Numbered from the stretch's first letter, positions 1-6,889 are shown. The stretch is DNA of 57,560 nucleotides from JAHFLF01 sp964560145 (GCA_964560145.1 CAZLKS010000001.1:1-57560); one strand, 5' to 3'. The notes: generated by a model not told the origin, from the letters alone. Program-made: numbers and translations.

Positions 1-39
1 TATAGTCCACCCCTTTTAGTAATAAGAGGACACGTGTAA

Positions 40-76
40 CGAGGATGTCGTAGGTTCGATCCCTACCTCCGGAGCA
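40..76 (+). other. tRNA 3'-end remnant (T-arm and acceptor strand)
   Basis: The stretch GTAGGTTCGATCCCTAC is a perfect T-arm (5 bp stem, TTCGATC loop) and is followed by CTCCGGAGCA, like a tRNA acceptor 3' strand. No matching 5' acceptor strand, D-arm or anticodon arm is visible in bases 1-40, so this is a 3' fragment or a tRNA disrupted at or beyond the window edge. A related CCTACCTCCGGAGCA recurs at about 474-488 past the next gene, which suggests an attachment-site-like duplication. Confidence 0.5.
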
Positions 77-133
77 ATCCTTCGCTAAAGCTGCGGAATT
101 GCATGCTATTCTAAAGCTAAAGCGACAGATAGC

Positions 134-457
134 ATGCACTACTACACTTATATTTTATTGAGCTCGAAATCTCATATTTTTTATTTTGGCTCAACTAATG
201 ATATTAGTGCACGAATTAAATTGCATAACTCAGGACAAGTTTTTTCTACAAAACCCTACACACCATGGAAGCTAGTTTGGTGTGGAATATTTAGCACTGA
301 GAAAGAAGCCCGAGATTTCGAGCTCTACTTAAAAACTGGCTCAGGAAAAGCATTTGCTTACAAGCGACTAATTCCGTCAGCCTTAGCGAAGGACTTTGCT
401 TCCGGTCGTACTCCCCATGGTACTCAGAAGCACGGCGATCCGAAGTCGAAGACGTAG
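134..457 (+). CDS. GIY-YIG domain endonuclease
   Basis: A 107-residue protein with the GIY-YIG signature near the N-terminus (YTYILLSS, then FGSTNDI with a Phe-Gly replacing the usual Tyr-x-Gly context) and the conserved K/R-rich segment after it. Small stand-alone members of this UvrC/homing-endonuclease-type nuclease family are common in Patescibacteria; their cellular role is not known. The gene lies between two copies of a tRNA 3' end (40-76 and about 460-490), and its stop codon TAG falls inside the GTAGG of the second copy. That placement hints at a mobile or tRNA-targeting history. The ATG at 134 gives a normal family length. Confidence 0.75.
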   Translation: MHYYTYILLSSKSHIFYFGSTNDISARIKLHNSGQVFSTKPYTPWKLVWCGIFSTEKEARDFELYLKTGSGKAFAYKRLIPSALAKDFASGRTPHGTQKHGDPKSKT

Positions 458-490
458 GACGTCTTGCGAAGGATACCTACCTCCGGAGCA
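458..490 (+). repeat. second tRNA 3'-end-like remnant
   Basis: The sequence CCTACCTCCGGAGCA repeats the acceptor end seen at 60-75. The matching GTAGG lies 18 bases upstream (454-458), but the T-loop has been replaced by unrelated sequence. It closes the GIY-YIG unit and opens the next one. The following GTTCTAATTTACC matches the box upstream of the HIT gene. Confidence 0.5.
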
Positions 491-517
491 AAAGTTCTAA
501 TTTACCTTACTTAAAGG

Positions 518-523
518 TATACT
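518..523 (+). promoter_or_regulatory. -10 box, leaderless transcript
   Basis: TATACT ends 6 nt before the ATG at 530. Transcription from such a -10 would begin at or next to the start codon, and no Shine-Dalgarno sequence precedes it. Confidence 0.55.
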
Positions 524-529
524 TTTTGT

Positions 530-898
530 ATGAACAAAAATGTTGTAAAGGATATCCTGCTGACGATTTTTATGCCTTATATCGGATGGATTTTTGCCGC
601 GGCAGGTATGATTACGTTCGTGTTCTCTATTAGGTACCACTATACCTACCTCACGATACTCTTAGCCCTGGTCTTCTTCGTATTCGCTTTTACTTTCAGC
701 ATAATACTGATCACGGGCCGCCTTGAAACATACAGAACAAACCACCCCTTACTGAAATATATTTTCTTACCAGGTTGGAAAGTTGATCTTAATGGAAAAT
801 TCGGTCGCTATTTTGTAGGCCCGTTTTTATTCATCATCACAACGCTCTTACTCATATTCGCAGTATATGTATTTTTTAATGCACCAGGGAAACCATAG
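530..898 (+). CDS. small polytopic membrane protein, unknown
   Basis: A 122-residue protein with about four hydrophobic segments (roughly residues 8-32, 38-60, 90-115 and a short C-terminal part) and few charged residues, so it is very probably an inner-membrane protein. I do not recognise a family. The gene is a single-gene unit with its own -10 box (TATACT, 518-523) immediately upstream, and it is followed after a short spacer by the conserved AAACAGGTTCTAATC box. This is the arrangement seen for the next several genes. The start at 530 fits the promoter spacing; no ribosome binding site is visible. Confidence 0.6.
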   Translation: MNKNVVKDILLTIFMPYIGWIFAAAGMITFVFSIRYHYTYLTILLALVFFVFAFTFSIILITGRLETYRTNHPLLKYIFLPGWKVDLNGKFGRYFVGPFLFIITTLLLIFAVYVFFNAPGKP

Positions 899-905
899 GC
901 GTATT

Positions 906-1001
906 AAACAGGTTCTAATCTTCTTCATCAGCTGGAGCCAACGATTTTTGCTAGGTTTCATGCGGTTCTTTTTTGGCCCCCAATGATAGGGTTAGAACTT
1001 T
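906..1001 (+). repeat. cassette junction element 1
   Basis: Starts with AAACAGGTTCTAATC (conserved box) and CATCAGCTGGAGCCAA, and ends with GGGTTAGAACTTT. AGGTTCTAATC (910-920) pairs with GGTTAGAACTT near the right end, and GGAGCCAA pairs with TTGGCCCC, so the element can fold into a nested imperfect hairpin of about 90 bp. The same left box recurs at five other junctions. Confidence 0.6.
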
Positions 1002-1004
1002 TGG

Positions 1005-1010
1005 TATACT
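1005..1010 (+). promoter_or_regulatory. -10 box, leaderless transcript
   Basis: TATACT, preceded by TTGG, ends 6 nt before the SET gene ATG. No ribosome binding site lies between them. Confidence 0.55.
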
Positions 1011-1016
1011 TGCGGT

Positions 1017-1415
1017 ATGTTCCTCATTAAATATGAAAAAGCCGAGTCACCAATCCACGGCACCGGTCTTTTTGCTGCAGAGTTAATCCCGCAAGGAACT
1101 ACTATCTGGGAATGGGATGCTGATACAGGAAAAGAGATTCAACCAAGTGAATTTGAAAAATTATCAGCCGAAGAGAAGGAGCATATTAAATTCTTTGGCT
1201 ACAGGAGTAAGAACAATGGGAAGTACTACTACGCTGATGACGACAGTCATTTTATCAACCATTCAGAGAACCCAAATACTACCGAGAAGATGGAACAAGG
1301 AGATGGTGCTGGAGCGCTTGTCGCAATCAAAGATATTCAAATCGGCGAAGAAATCACACAAGACTATCGAGACTTCGAGAGTGAATCAGACTTACAAGCA
1401 AGAGGGATGAGCTAA
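1017..1415 (+). CDS. SET-domain protein (lysine methyltransferase-like)
   Basis: A 132-residue protein consisting almost entirely of a SET fold. Motifs in order are HGTGLFA (about residue 14, SAM-binding GxG region), FINHSENPNT (about 83, the NHS core motif) and GEEITQDYRDF (about 113, with the catalytic-site Tyr). SET proteins transfer methyl groups from SAM to protein lysines; bacterial substrates are mostly unknown. It lacks pre- and post-SET regions, typical of minimal bacterial members. It is a single-gene unit within the repeated-junction array, with its own promoter and no cofactor genes nearby. Confidence 0.85.
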   Translation: MFLIKYEKAESPIHGTGLFAAELIPQGTTIWEWDADTGKEIQPSEFEKLSAEEKEHIKFFGYRSKNNGKYYYADDDSHFINHSENPNTTEKMEQGDGAGALVAIKDIQIGEEITQDYRDFESESDLQARGMS

Positions 1416-1450
1416 ACAGGTTCTAATCTCCTGCATCAGCTGGAGCCAGG
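1414..1450 (+). repeat. cassette junction element 2 (short form)
   Basis: AAACAGGTTCTAATC is followed by CATCAGCTGGAGCCA and then a second, same-strand GGTTCTAATTTAC leading straight into the HIT promoter. It lacks the inverted right-hand box and the long variable middle of other junctions, so it looks like a collapsed copy. Confidence 0.55.
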
Positions 1451-1473
1451 TTCTAATTTACTTCACTAAGGGG

Positions 1474-1479
1474 TATACT
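1474..1479 (+). promoter_or_regulatory. -10 box, leaderless transcript
   Basis: TATACT, 8 nt before the HIT gene ATG. The upstream GTTCTAATTTAC block is shared with the promoter region at 493-523. Confidence 0.5.
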
Positions 1480-1487
1480 TTTTTTAT

Positions 1488-1925
1488 ATGAAAAAAGATT
1501 GCGCTTACTGCACCCTGCCTGAAATTAAGGAAAGAATGCTCGCAAAAAATGATTTAGCTTTTGCTTTTTTAACCTACCAACCAATCACTCCTGGACATTC
1601 TTTAATTTCACCAACACGCTGCGTCGCAAAAGCAGAAGACTTAACGGAAGATGAGTGGAGGGCTATATTGGATTTAAAGAAAAAAGTTCGTGAAGCCATT
1701 ATAAAAACATTTGCGTCAACAGGCTTTAACTATGCCTGGAATGAAAACAAAACAGCCGGACAATCCGTTCCTCATTTCCATTTACACATTGTGCCCAGGA
1801 AAGATGGAGATACTGGCATTTACAAATATGAACCTAGAAATTTCATCTATAGGACCGAAGGACGACCGGTAACCCCAGAAAAAGAACTACAAGAAGTAGC
1901 TGAACTAATTCGGAGTAATCTCTAA
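1488..1925 (+). CDS. HIT-family nucleotide hydrolase
   Basis: A 145-residue histidine-triad protein. The signature PHFHLHIVPR (about residue 97) gives the HxHxH catalytic triad. An N-terminal CAYC pair may form half of a zinc site, as in some HIT proteins. Family members hydrolyse or transfer nucleotidyl groups from dinucleoside polyphosphates or AMP-linked substrates. The fold appears complete (N-terminal strand region, PGHSLISP, catalytic loop). It is a single gene in the + strand array between two conserved junction boxes; the start follows a -10 box by 8 nt. Confidence 0.9.
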   Translation: MKKDCAYCTLPEIKERMLAKNDLAFAFLTYQPITPGHSLISPTRCVAKAEDLTEDEWRAILDLKKKVREAIIKTFASTGFNYAWNENKTAGQSVPHFHLHIVPRKDGDTGIYKYEPRNFIYRTEGRPVTPEKELQEVAELIRSNL

Positions 1926-2016
1926 ACAGGTTCTAATCTCCTTCATCAGCCGGAGCCAATTTTTTTCTTGATTTGATGTGGTTATTTTTACGTACCCGAT
2001 GTAGGGTTCGAACTTT
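1924..2016 (+). repeat. cassette junction element 3
   Basis: AAACAGGTTCTAATC and CATCAGCCGGAGCCA at the left, GGGTTCGAACTTT at the right (2004-2016). The two end boxes are complementary with one central mismatch; the T-rich middle is unlike the other junctions. The element starts at the HIT stop codon. Confidence 0.6.
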
Positions 2017-2018
2017 GG

Positions 2019-2024
2019 TATAAT
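2019..2024 (+). promoter_or_regulatory. extended -10 box, leaderless transcript
   Basis: TTTGGTATAAT is an extended -10 ending 7 nt before the ATG at 2032. It overlaps an upstream in-frame ATG (2023), which argues that 2032 is the true start. Confidence 0.55.
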
Positions 2025-2031
2025 GCCTATT

Positions 2032-2475
2032 ATGAAGCATCTTCACTTGCAGGGCTCTTGGTTTATTAAGGCGCCCAAAGAAGAAATCTATAAAATAATT
2101 TCTGACTTTGAGAATATGCCGAAAAATTTCCCCTCAGTTGCCGAATCGGTACAGATAACTGAGAAATTAGGAAACTATCAAAAAATGAATGCACGGGTTA
2201 AATCTTTTGGCACAGTTTTCGACGTAAAGATGCAAACAGAGCTTCTGCCGAATGTTGGATTTAGGTCTCGTAACGCGTCTTCTTTCGGAACTTCAGGTAA
2301 TGAAGAATTTTTAATGGAAAGCGTAAATGGGGGCACTCAGATTACTTACACCTACGATATTGAAATCCACCGCCCATTACTAAGAATCGTAGGAGTGCCG
2401 CTCATAAAATGGTTCGCGATGTGGTCTTGGAAACGCTCTTTTATTGATACCCTGAGGAAGATGCTTGAAAAGTAA
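2032..2475 (+). CDS. SRPBCC / polyketide-cyclase-like protein
   Basis: A 147-residue protein with the pattern of the START/SRPBCC fold: an N-terminal strand followed by PKEEIYKIISDFENMPKNFP, alternating strands in the middle, and a long amphipathic C-terminal helix ending WSWKRSFIDTLRKMLEK. These proteins bind hydrophobic ligands or act as small-molecule cyclases; the ligand cannot be told. The ATG at 2032 is preferred to 2023 because the earlier ATG overlaps the -10 box. The gene is a single unit in the repeated-junction array. Confidence 0.65.
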   Translation: MKHLHLQGSWFIKAPKEEIYKIISDFENMPKNFPSVAESVQITEKLGNYQKMNARVKSFGTVFDVKMQTELLPNVGFRSRNASSFGTSGNEEFLMESVNGGTQITYTYDIEIHRPLLRIVGVPLIKWFAMWSWKRSFIDTLRKMLEK

Positions 2476-2518
2476 CTACCCTCAGGTGTCCTGAACGCAT
2501 GCCTCCAAGTTATTCAGA

Positions 2519-2631
2519 AAACAGGTTCTAATCTCCCACCATAGGCGGGCGAGCCTTCATCAACCGGAGCCAAACTCTTTTCTTGATTTTATAGGCTTAT
2601 TTTTATATACCCTTTGCAGGGATAAAACTTT
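2519..2631 (+). repeat. cassette junction element 4
   Basis: AAACAGGTTCTAATC at the left, an extra insertion of about 20 bp containing GGCGGGCGAGCC, then CATCAACCGGAGCCA, a variable T-rich middle and GGGATAAAACTTT at the right. The end boxes pair with two mismatches. Confidence 0.55.
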
Positions 2632-2648
2632 AGAGTAGGCTTTTGATA

Positions 2649-3065
2649 ATGGATAATTTCAAGCGAGCAATCCACATCTGTATCAATCGTGAAAGCGGGC
2701 AAGTCATTGTAATACCCTGCTATAACCACGCCGGTTTATTTGCAGAAATTCCAGGAGCAGGAGAAATATATTCGATGAACAATGTTACTGAAGTAGGCGA
2801 AGCAATAAAGAAAGCTCTCGCGGATTCGCGTTTTGAAAAAGAGTTCAACTATCACGACAGGAATGAATCGGATTGGCCTGCGTATAAAATATCTGGCGAA
2901 AAAACGCTCAGAGATTTCAAAAGCAAGTATCAGCAATTTAGCCTGATTGGTTCGACTGACCAAAATGCCACATATGAATTCACAACTCCGCCGCCCGCAG
3001 GAAAAACACTAGCTACGATCGAAGCTGACGCTCCTGTTGAAGATTTTACTAGCTTATTAAGCTAA
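2649..3065 (+). CDS. hypothetical protein
   Basis: A 138-residue soluble protein I cannot assign. It starts with a strand-rich segment (AIHICINRESGQVIVIP), has a helix around NVTEVGEAIKKAL and a low-complexity acidic C-terminus. There is no signal peptide or membrane segment. ATG 2649 is chosen over a TTG at 2643 because it lies nearer the spacing seen in neighbouring units. It is a single-gene unit bounded by conserved junction boxes, and its stop codon runs directly into the next AAACAGG box. Confidence 0.5.
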   Translation: MDNFKRAIHICINRESGQVIVIPCYNHAGLFAEIPGAGEIYSMNNVTEVGEAIKKALADSRFEKEFNYHDRNESDWPAYKISGEKTLRDFKSKYQQFSLIGSTDQNATYEFTTPPPAGKTLATIEADAPVEDFTSLLS

Positions 3066-3157
3066 ACAGGTTCTAATCCCCTTCATCAGCCGGAGCAAAA
3101 TGCAGAAGCCCCTTGCGGGGCGTTTTGCATTTTGCTTGGATTGTGGGATTGAACTTT
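3064..3157 (+). repeat. cassette junction element 5 with strong hairpin
   Basis: AAACAGGTTCTAATC and CATCAGCCGGAGC at the left, GGGATTGAACTTT at the right. The middle is an almost perfect palindrome: GAGCAAAATGCA with TGCATTTTGCTT around a GCCCC/GGGGC stem. It may also serve as a terminator for the upstream gene. Confidence 0.6.
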
Positions 3158-3260
3158 AGTTCGTCCCTACGGCGGCGATTCTATATAATAGATTTTCAAT
3201 GTATTTAAAAGAAATGGCGACCGTCTTCAAATTATTTCAGCGGTATGCTAATATTCGAAT

Positions 3261-3431
3261 ATGGTCAAGAAAATCCTTAATAAAATTTTCAAGTCCCGAG
3301 CAAAAACGCCAGCCAAGTCGCCTATTTTGACGCGCGAAATGCTCGTAAAGAAAGTAGATCAGGGCACGGACCGAGCAATAAAGGAGTACAGACAAGTCTT
3401 TATAAAGTTGGCCGAGTACGACCGCAGCTAA
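3261..3431 (+). CDS. probable antitoxin of the Fic/Doc pair
   Basis: A 56-residue, strongly basic protein. Its TAA stop shares an A with the ATG of the downstream Fic/Doc gene (TAATG), so the two are translationally coupled as in toxin-antitoxin operons. The C-terminal half (LTREMLVKKVDQGTDRAIKEY) is helical and looks like the toxin-neutralising part of Phd-type or related antitoxins, although no DNA-binding motif is obvious in the short N-terminal part. The function is inferred mainly from position. Confidence 0.6.
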   Translation: MVKKILNKIFKSRAKTPAKSPILTREMLVKKVDQGTDRAIKEYRQVFIKLAEYDRS

Positions 3432-3862
3432 TGCAGTTTTATTATCTTGATATTGATTTAATGGAAAGCATTTGTCACAAAGTGGCAGTGCAAATTTTTG
3501 ATACACAGAATGATCCCATCTCTCAATTTAAAGAACACGATATCAATAAACTTGATGCAGCGCTCAATAACCCTCGTCAATCGTTTGATGGTAAAGATTT
3601 ATATCCAACACTCGCCGAAAAAGCAGCAATATTGTGGTATTCGCTGAATAAGAATCACCCATTTTCTAATGGAAATAAACGCATCTCAACTGCTTCAGTG
3701 CTAGCATTTGTATACGCTAACGGGTACTGGATCGATGCTGGTATTAATGAAATGGTACAAAAAGCTCTTGATATTGCAGAGTCAAAATCAGCAGATAAGG
3801 ATGCCGTTTTGCTGAATCTGATTTCTTGGATTCAAAGTCATTTAGTTGACAGCAATCCATAA
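3431..3862 (+). CDS. Fic/Doc-family toxin
   Basis: A 143-residue protein with the Fic catalytic loop HPFSNGNKR (about residue 76), matching HPFxxGNKR almost exactly. The fold spans the whole chain. Doc-type toxins modify EF-Tu by phosphorylation, whereas Fic proteins AMPylate targets; the short length and the upstream small antitoxin favour a Doc-like death-on-curing toxin. The pair lies in a single junction-bounded unit, a common location for addiction modules in cassette arrays. No inhibitory helix is evident in the toxin itself. Confidence 0.85.
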   Translation: MQFYYLDIDLMESICHKVAVQIFDTQNDPISQFKEHDINKLDAALNNPRQSFDGKDLYPTLAEKAAILWYSLNKNHPFSNGNKRISTASVLAFVYANGYWIDAGINEMVQKALDIAESKSADKDAVLLNLISWIQSHLVDSNP

Positions 3863-3871
3863 CAAGAACTC

Positions 3872-3990
3872 AAGCAGGTTCTAATCTCCTTCATTAGCTG
3901 GAGCACTTCGGCAGGCTCAGTGCAAACCACCTATTTTAGGTAGCAACTAATGCTGATTCATTCTCGTACCTGTAGTAGGGATAGAACTTT
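3872..3990 (+). repeat. cassette junction element 6
   Basis: AGCAGGTTCTAATC and CATTAGCTGGAGC at the left, GGGATAGAACTTT at the right. The middle contains a short imperfect hairpin, CACTTCGG then CAGTGC. The end boxes pair with one mismatch. This is the last clear copy in the array. Confidence 0.55.
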
Positions 3991-3992
3991 GC

Positions 3993-3998
3993 TATACT
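3993..3998 (+). promoter_or_regulatory. -10 box, leaderless transcript
   Basis: TATACT, 6 nt before the ATG at 4005, just beyond the right box of junction 6. Confidence 0.5.
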
Positions 3999-4004
3999 TT
4001 CTGA

Positions 4005-4523
4005 ATGAATACGTTATTTTTTCTGATTGGTGCTTCGGGCGCAGGGAAAACAACTGTCGCAAAAGCATTGGAGAGCAATAAGATGCCCGGAGTTAGTTTT
4101 CGCTATTTTGACAGTATCGGGGTTCCTTCATTTGATGAGATGGTTAAGGAATACGGCAGTACCGACGAGTGGCAACGCGCCAAAACAATTGAATGGGTTC
4201 AAAAGCTCAAAAACGATTTAATTTCGACGAGCGTTGTCCTAGACGCACAAACGCGACCATCGTTCATAGAAGATGCCTGCCAAAAGGCGGATATCAAGAA
4301 CTACGCCATCATTCTTTTCGATTGCTCCGATACCGTCAGAAAGGATCGCCTTACGAAACGCAACCAGTCAGAATTAGCGAATGAACAAATGATGAATTGG
4401 GCTGCTTATTTAAGAGCTGAATGTAAGCAGCGCAAATGTATCGTCGTTGATACATCAGATTTATCTGTGAAAGAAATGACAAATGAATTAGAGAAAGAAA
4501 TTAGGAAAAACATTTCAATATGA
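4005..4523 (+). CDS. P-loop kinase, AAA/zeta-toxin-like
   Basis: A 172-residue P-loop protein with Walker A GASGAGKTT at about residue 8 and a short nucleoside/shikimate-kinase-like fold. DAQTRPSF may be the substrate-binding region, and the RKDRLTKRNQ lid segment is Arg-rich. The substrate cannot be deduced; this fold includes gluconate kinases, polynucleotide kinases and zeta toxins. It overlaps the next kinase gene by ATGA, so the two are co-translated and probably form a functional pair. It begins 6 nt after a -10 box. Confidence 0.65.
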   Translation: MNTLFFLIGASGAGKTTVAKALESNKMPGVSFRYFDSIGVPSFDEMVKEYGSTDEWQRAKTIEWVQKLKNDLISTSVVLDAQTRPSFIEDACQKADIKNYAIILFDCSDTVRKDRLTKRNQSELANEQMMNWAAYLRAECKQRKCIVVDTSDLSVKEMTNELEKEIRKNISI

Positions 4524-5155
4524 GTAAGATAATCCTAATCGGCGGACCGCCTCGGAGCGGAAAGACGACTCTGGCAAAGACAATATCGGAGAAACTCAAT
4601 GCAGTCTGCGTCTCCACGGATGATATTGATGATGGACTTAAAGAGAGGCTTCCAAAAGAGGAGGTTGAAAGATTGTTTCCAAAAACTGCATTACGACTCA
4701 GGAGCGGAGGAGGAAATGATGAAATGTATTCCAGCTTCACTACGGACGAGATAGTTTCTGCGTATCTGAAGCAGGCGGAGGCGGCTTGGCTTGCTGTTTC
4801 AGATCTGGTCAGCTCTGCAATCCGTGAAAAAAGAAATTGCGTTATTGAAGGCTATCACATCACGCCAAAATTGATTGCAAAATTGCACGCCGACAACTTG
4901 GATTTTTCGTCTGTTGTTCTTGTGAGTACAGTAGGAGAAGATGCCATTGAAAGAAGCATGAAAAGCGACACGAAAAGCGATTGGCTAAGAGACAAAACAA
5001 AAAGACCAGAGACCTTTCAGAAAGTAGCGAATATGATTAGCCTATTCAGCGAAAGGCTTTTACAAGAGGCAGAAGGGCACGACGTAAAGATTATAGATAT
5101 GAGCGAAGATTTTCAAGCCAAGTTCGAAGAAGCAATGGACTGCCTCGAGCAATAG
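4520..5155 (+). CDS. P-loop kinase, second of a pair
   Basis: A 211-residue protein with Walker A GGPPRSGKTT (about residue 7). An STDDIDDG motif at about residue 33 resembles the acceptor-binding Asp of small-molecule kinases, and there is a basic lid (KSDTKSDWLRDKTKR). It resembles 2-phosphoglycerate kinase-like and AAA-ATPase-like small kinases, but the substrate is unknown. It is translationally coupled (ATGA) to the upstream P-loop gene. The unit lacks a recognisable junction box on its 3' side, so the array may end or be degraded here. Confidence 0.6.
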   Translation: MSKIILIGGPPRSGKTTLAKTISEKLNAVCVSTDDIDDGLKERLPKEEVERLFPKTALRLRSGGGNDEMYSSFTTDEIVSAYLKQAEAAWLAVSDLVSSAIREKRNCVIEGYHITPKLIAKLHADNLDFSSVVLVSTVGEDAIERSMKSDTKSDWLRDKTKRPETFQKVANMISLFSERLLQEAEGHDVKIIDMSEDFQAKFEEAMDCLEQ

Positions 5156-5240
5156 TTTCTAGGATTCCTAAAGAGGCAAGCAAGTCTTCTTCGGCCGGTG
5201 AAATTCTTCATAAGAAGACTTATATGTTATCATCACTATA

Positions 5241-5552
5241 ATGACTCCAAAAACAGCGAAATTGGTTGGTTTGCTTTGTATCGGTGCCGCAATGTTAATC
5301 TTTGCAGATTATTTTTTTGGCAGCAATAAATCCTTGGTCTGCCCCGACAGCCTTCTCATTTTCCCCGTCGGACTAATCTTCGGCCTTTTATGTGTTGCGA
5401 TAAAACCCTTGATAGGAATATGTTTAATTGTGATAGCTTTGTATAAGCTTTTACCCTCGGACAAAGTTAAGTCTGTGATTCCGTGGATGATTTTTATCGC
5501 TGCGATAATTTTGGGAGCACTAGCCTATCCCTTCGTAGCGGCAAATCTTTAG
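5241..5552 (+). CDS. small membrane protein, unknown
   Basis: A 103-residue protein with three or four hydrophobic segments (about 8-25, 38-65, 72-98) separated by short polar turns; no family recognised. A -10-like sequence sits close to the ATG, again without a clear ribosome binding site, as in the preceding units. It converges with the oppositely oriented flavin-binding gene downstream. Confidence 0.55.
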   Translation: MTPKTAKLVGLLCIGAAMLIFADYFFGSNKSLVCPDSLLIFPVGLIFGLLCVAIKPLIGICLIVIALYKLLPSDKVKSVIPWMIFIAAIILGALAYPFVAANL

Positions 5553-5634
5553 CCTACTACAGCCAAATGGCTAGAGCAGAATCAGCGGCACCCCCTGAAG
5601 GAGGCCGACAAGTCTCTCTATTTCAAGAAAAAGG

Positions 5635-6123
5635 CTACTTAAAGAGATTCTTCAACTTTTGTAAATCCAGCTCAGCTCGCTTGTCGACAAAATTACCGTC
5701 GATAGTGTCATCAATGTTAATCCATGCTTTTTCCGGAACAAACTTGTATGCACGCCTCGGTAATTTTGAAAGAAACTCTACCACGTCGCGCACGGTTCTC
5801 CTTTCGCGACCATAATGACATTTCAGAGCGTGAAAAACCTCTTTGATGTTAGAGAGCTCGGATGCCTTGCCTTCAAGATAGATGCCAACGCCAGTACCTG
5901 CTGGTTGAGTTGAATCGTAGATAGTTGCGAATATATTTGGGTTAGTGCGCACATTGACTGAGTGCTGATTCTCTTTCCAAGAGACCCAATAGAAATTCAA
6001 GTCCGAATCAAGAGAGCAATAAACCGGAGTATTCCAAGGCTTTCCTTCTGGGGTAATACTAGCAATATTGAGATACGTGATTCTTTCAATGATTTCCTTG
6101 GCGACCTTAAGTTGCGTACTCAT
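5635..6123 (-). CDS. pyridoxamine 5'-phosphate oxidase-fold protein
   Basis: A 162-residue split-barrel protein of the PNPOx-like FMN-binding superfamily. The hallmark N-terminal strand pattern (YLNIASITPEGKPWNTPVYC) is followed by LNFYWVSWKENQHSVNVRTNPNIFATIYD, the usual FMN-phosphate-binding area, and GVGIYLEGKASEL. Family members reduce or oxidise small molecules with FMN or F420, or only bind flavin or haem. The gene lies alone on the minus strand between accessory genes. The C-terminal DLQKLKNLFK is a short helix. Confidence 0.7.
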   Translation of the reverse strand: MSTQLKVAKEIIERITYLNIASITPEGKPWNTPVYCSLDSDLNFYWVSWKENQHSVNVRTNPNIFATIYDSTQPAGTGVGIYLEGKASELSNIKEVFHALKCHYGRERRTVRDVVEFLSKLPRRAYKFVPEKAWINIDDTIDGNFVDKRAELDLQKLKNLFK

Positions 6124-6162
6124 GTTTTAATTTTATCAAAATCTGGACATAGGCTCAAACAT

Positions 6163-6219
6163 CCCGACAGACGCAGCCCGATGGGCTTCGACAATCTGTC
6201 GGGCTGTGTTCTTTTTTAT
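6163..6219. repeat. 57-bp perfect direct repeat, copy 1 (terminator-like hairpin)
   Basis: Contains CCCGACAGA ... TCTGTCGGG with an inner AGCCC/GGGCT hairpin, followed by a T-rich run. An identical 57-bp copy lies at 6833-6889, bracketing one GC-rich gene. On the + strand it reads as a Rho-independent terminator. Confidence 0.75.
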
Positions 6220-6230
6220 ACAAAGCGGAT

Positions 6231-6259
6231 TTGACTTCAAGCTGTTTTTGTTTTATTTT
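6231..6259 (+). promoter_or_regulatory. promoter, TTGACT-17-TATTTT
   Basis: A canonical -35/-10 pair with a 17-bp spacer in front of the GC-rich gene at 6348. About 80 nt of leader follows, with complementary segments and an AGAGGAG ribosome binding site. This differs from the leaderless promoters of the neighbouring units. Confidence 0.6.
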
Positions 6260-6347
6260 AAATGAACCAACCGCATCAGTGTGATGCGCTGGCTAAACAC
6301 CTTCCCTGGTTGCGCGAATACCGCAACACTTCAGAGGAGATTCTCCG

Positions 6348-6824
6348 ATGTCGGAATCGAACAAGTTCACGGAGACGGCACTCGTCTCACTCGCCTGTGC
6401 CAAAGCCATCGAGCTCGTGAAGGACCGTGACGCCACGGCCATCTACGGACTTCTCGGTGCCCTGCAGGCCTTCAAGGACAACGACCGCGGCGTTCTCGTG
6501 AAGCTCAACGAGAGTGTTCTCGGCCGGCGTGCCAAGCTCCAAGAAGAGCTCACGAAGACGAGCTCTACGGAGCTAGCCAATCGCATCGTCAACGGGCTAG
6601 GCGTGGTCGCTCGGCATGCCATTAGGAAGTTCATGAACGAGAACGGATGGGAACTCACACTCATCAAGCTCGCCACTCTGGACCTCGATGCACTCGCTCA
6701 GAGCCAGCACCAATGGACGACGCAGTGCCAGACCGAGCTGCGCCGCGGCCTCGGTGAATGGGGTCTCTACCCCGGCATGTCACCCATGGAAGCCGGAGTC
6801 GTCGTCGGCCCCTCCCCCGCATAA
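6348..6824 (+). CDS. GC-rich hypothetical protein
   Basis: A 158-residue, mostly helical soluble protein with no recognised family. It begins with a strong AGAGGAG site 8 nt upstream and is preceded by a canonical promoter at 6231 and a structured leader. Base composition and codon use (GAG, CTC, ATC, AAG) are clearly more GC-rich than the flanking genes. It lies between two identical 57-bp hairpin repeats, which suggests insertion or duplication as a unit. The C-terminus is low-complexity (AGVVVGPSPA). The function is unknown. Confidence 0.65.
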   Translation: MSESNKFTETALVSLACAKAIELVKDRDATAIYGLLGALQAFKDNDRGVLVKLNESVLGRRAKLQEELTKTSSTELANRIVNGLGVVARHAIRKFMNENGWELTLIKLATLDLDALAQSQHQWTTQCQTELRRGLGEWGLYPGMSPMEAGVVVGPSPA

Positions 6825-6832
6825 ACAAATAG

Positions 6833-6889
6833 CCCGACAGACGCAGCCCGATGGGCTTCGACAATCTGTCGGGCTGTGTTCTTTTTTAT
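6833..6889. repeat. 57-bp perfect direct repeat, copy 2 (terminator-like hairpin)
   Basis: Identical to 6163-6219. It is immediately followed by TCTAAACAGGT, which resembles the start of the cassette junction boxes upstream, so the GC-rich gene appears to have entered a pre-existing array. Confidence 0.75.

Noticed and set aside
1999..2016. tRNA genes suggested by GGGTTCGAAC sequences in the junctions
   Set aside because: Only a T-loop-like palindrome is present; no acceptor, D-arm or anticodon arm can be folded around it.
906..3990. CRISPR array from the repeated junction boxes
   Set aside because: Repeats are 400-900 bp apart, separated by genes and not by short spacers, and no cas genes are present.
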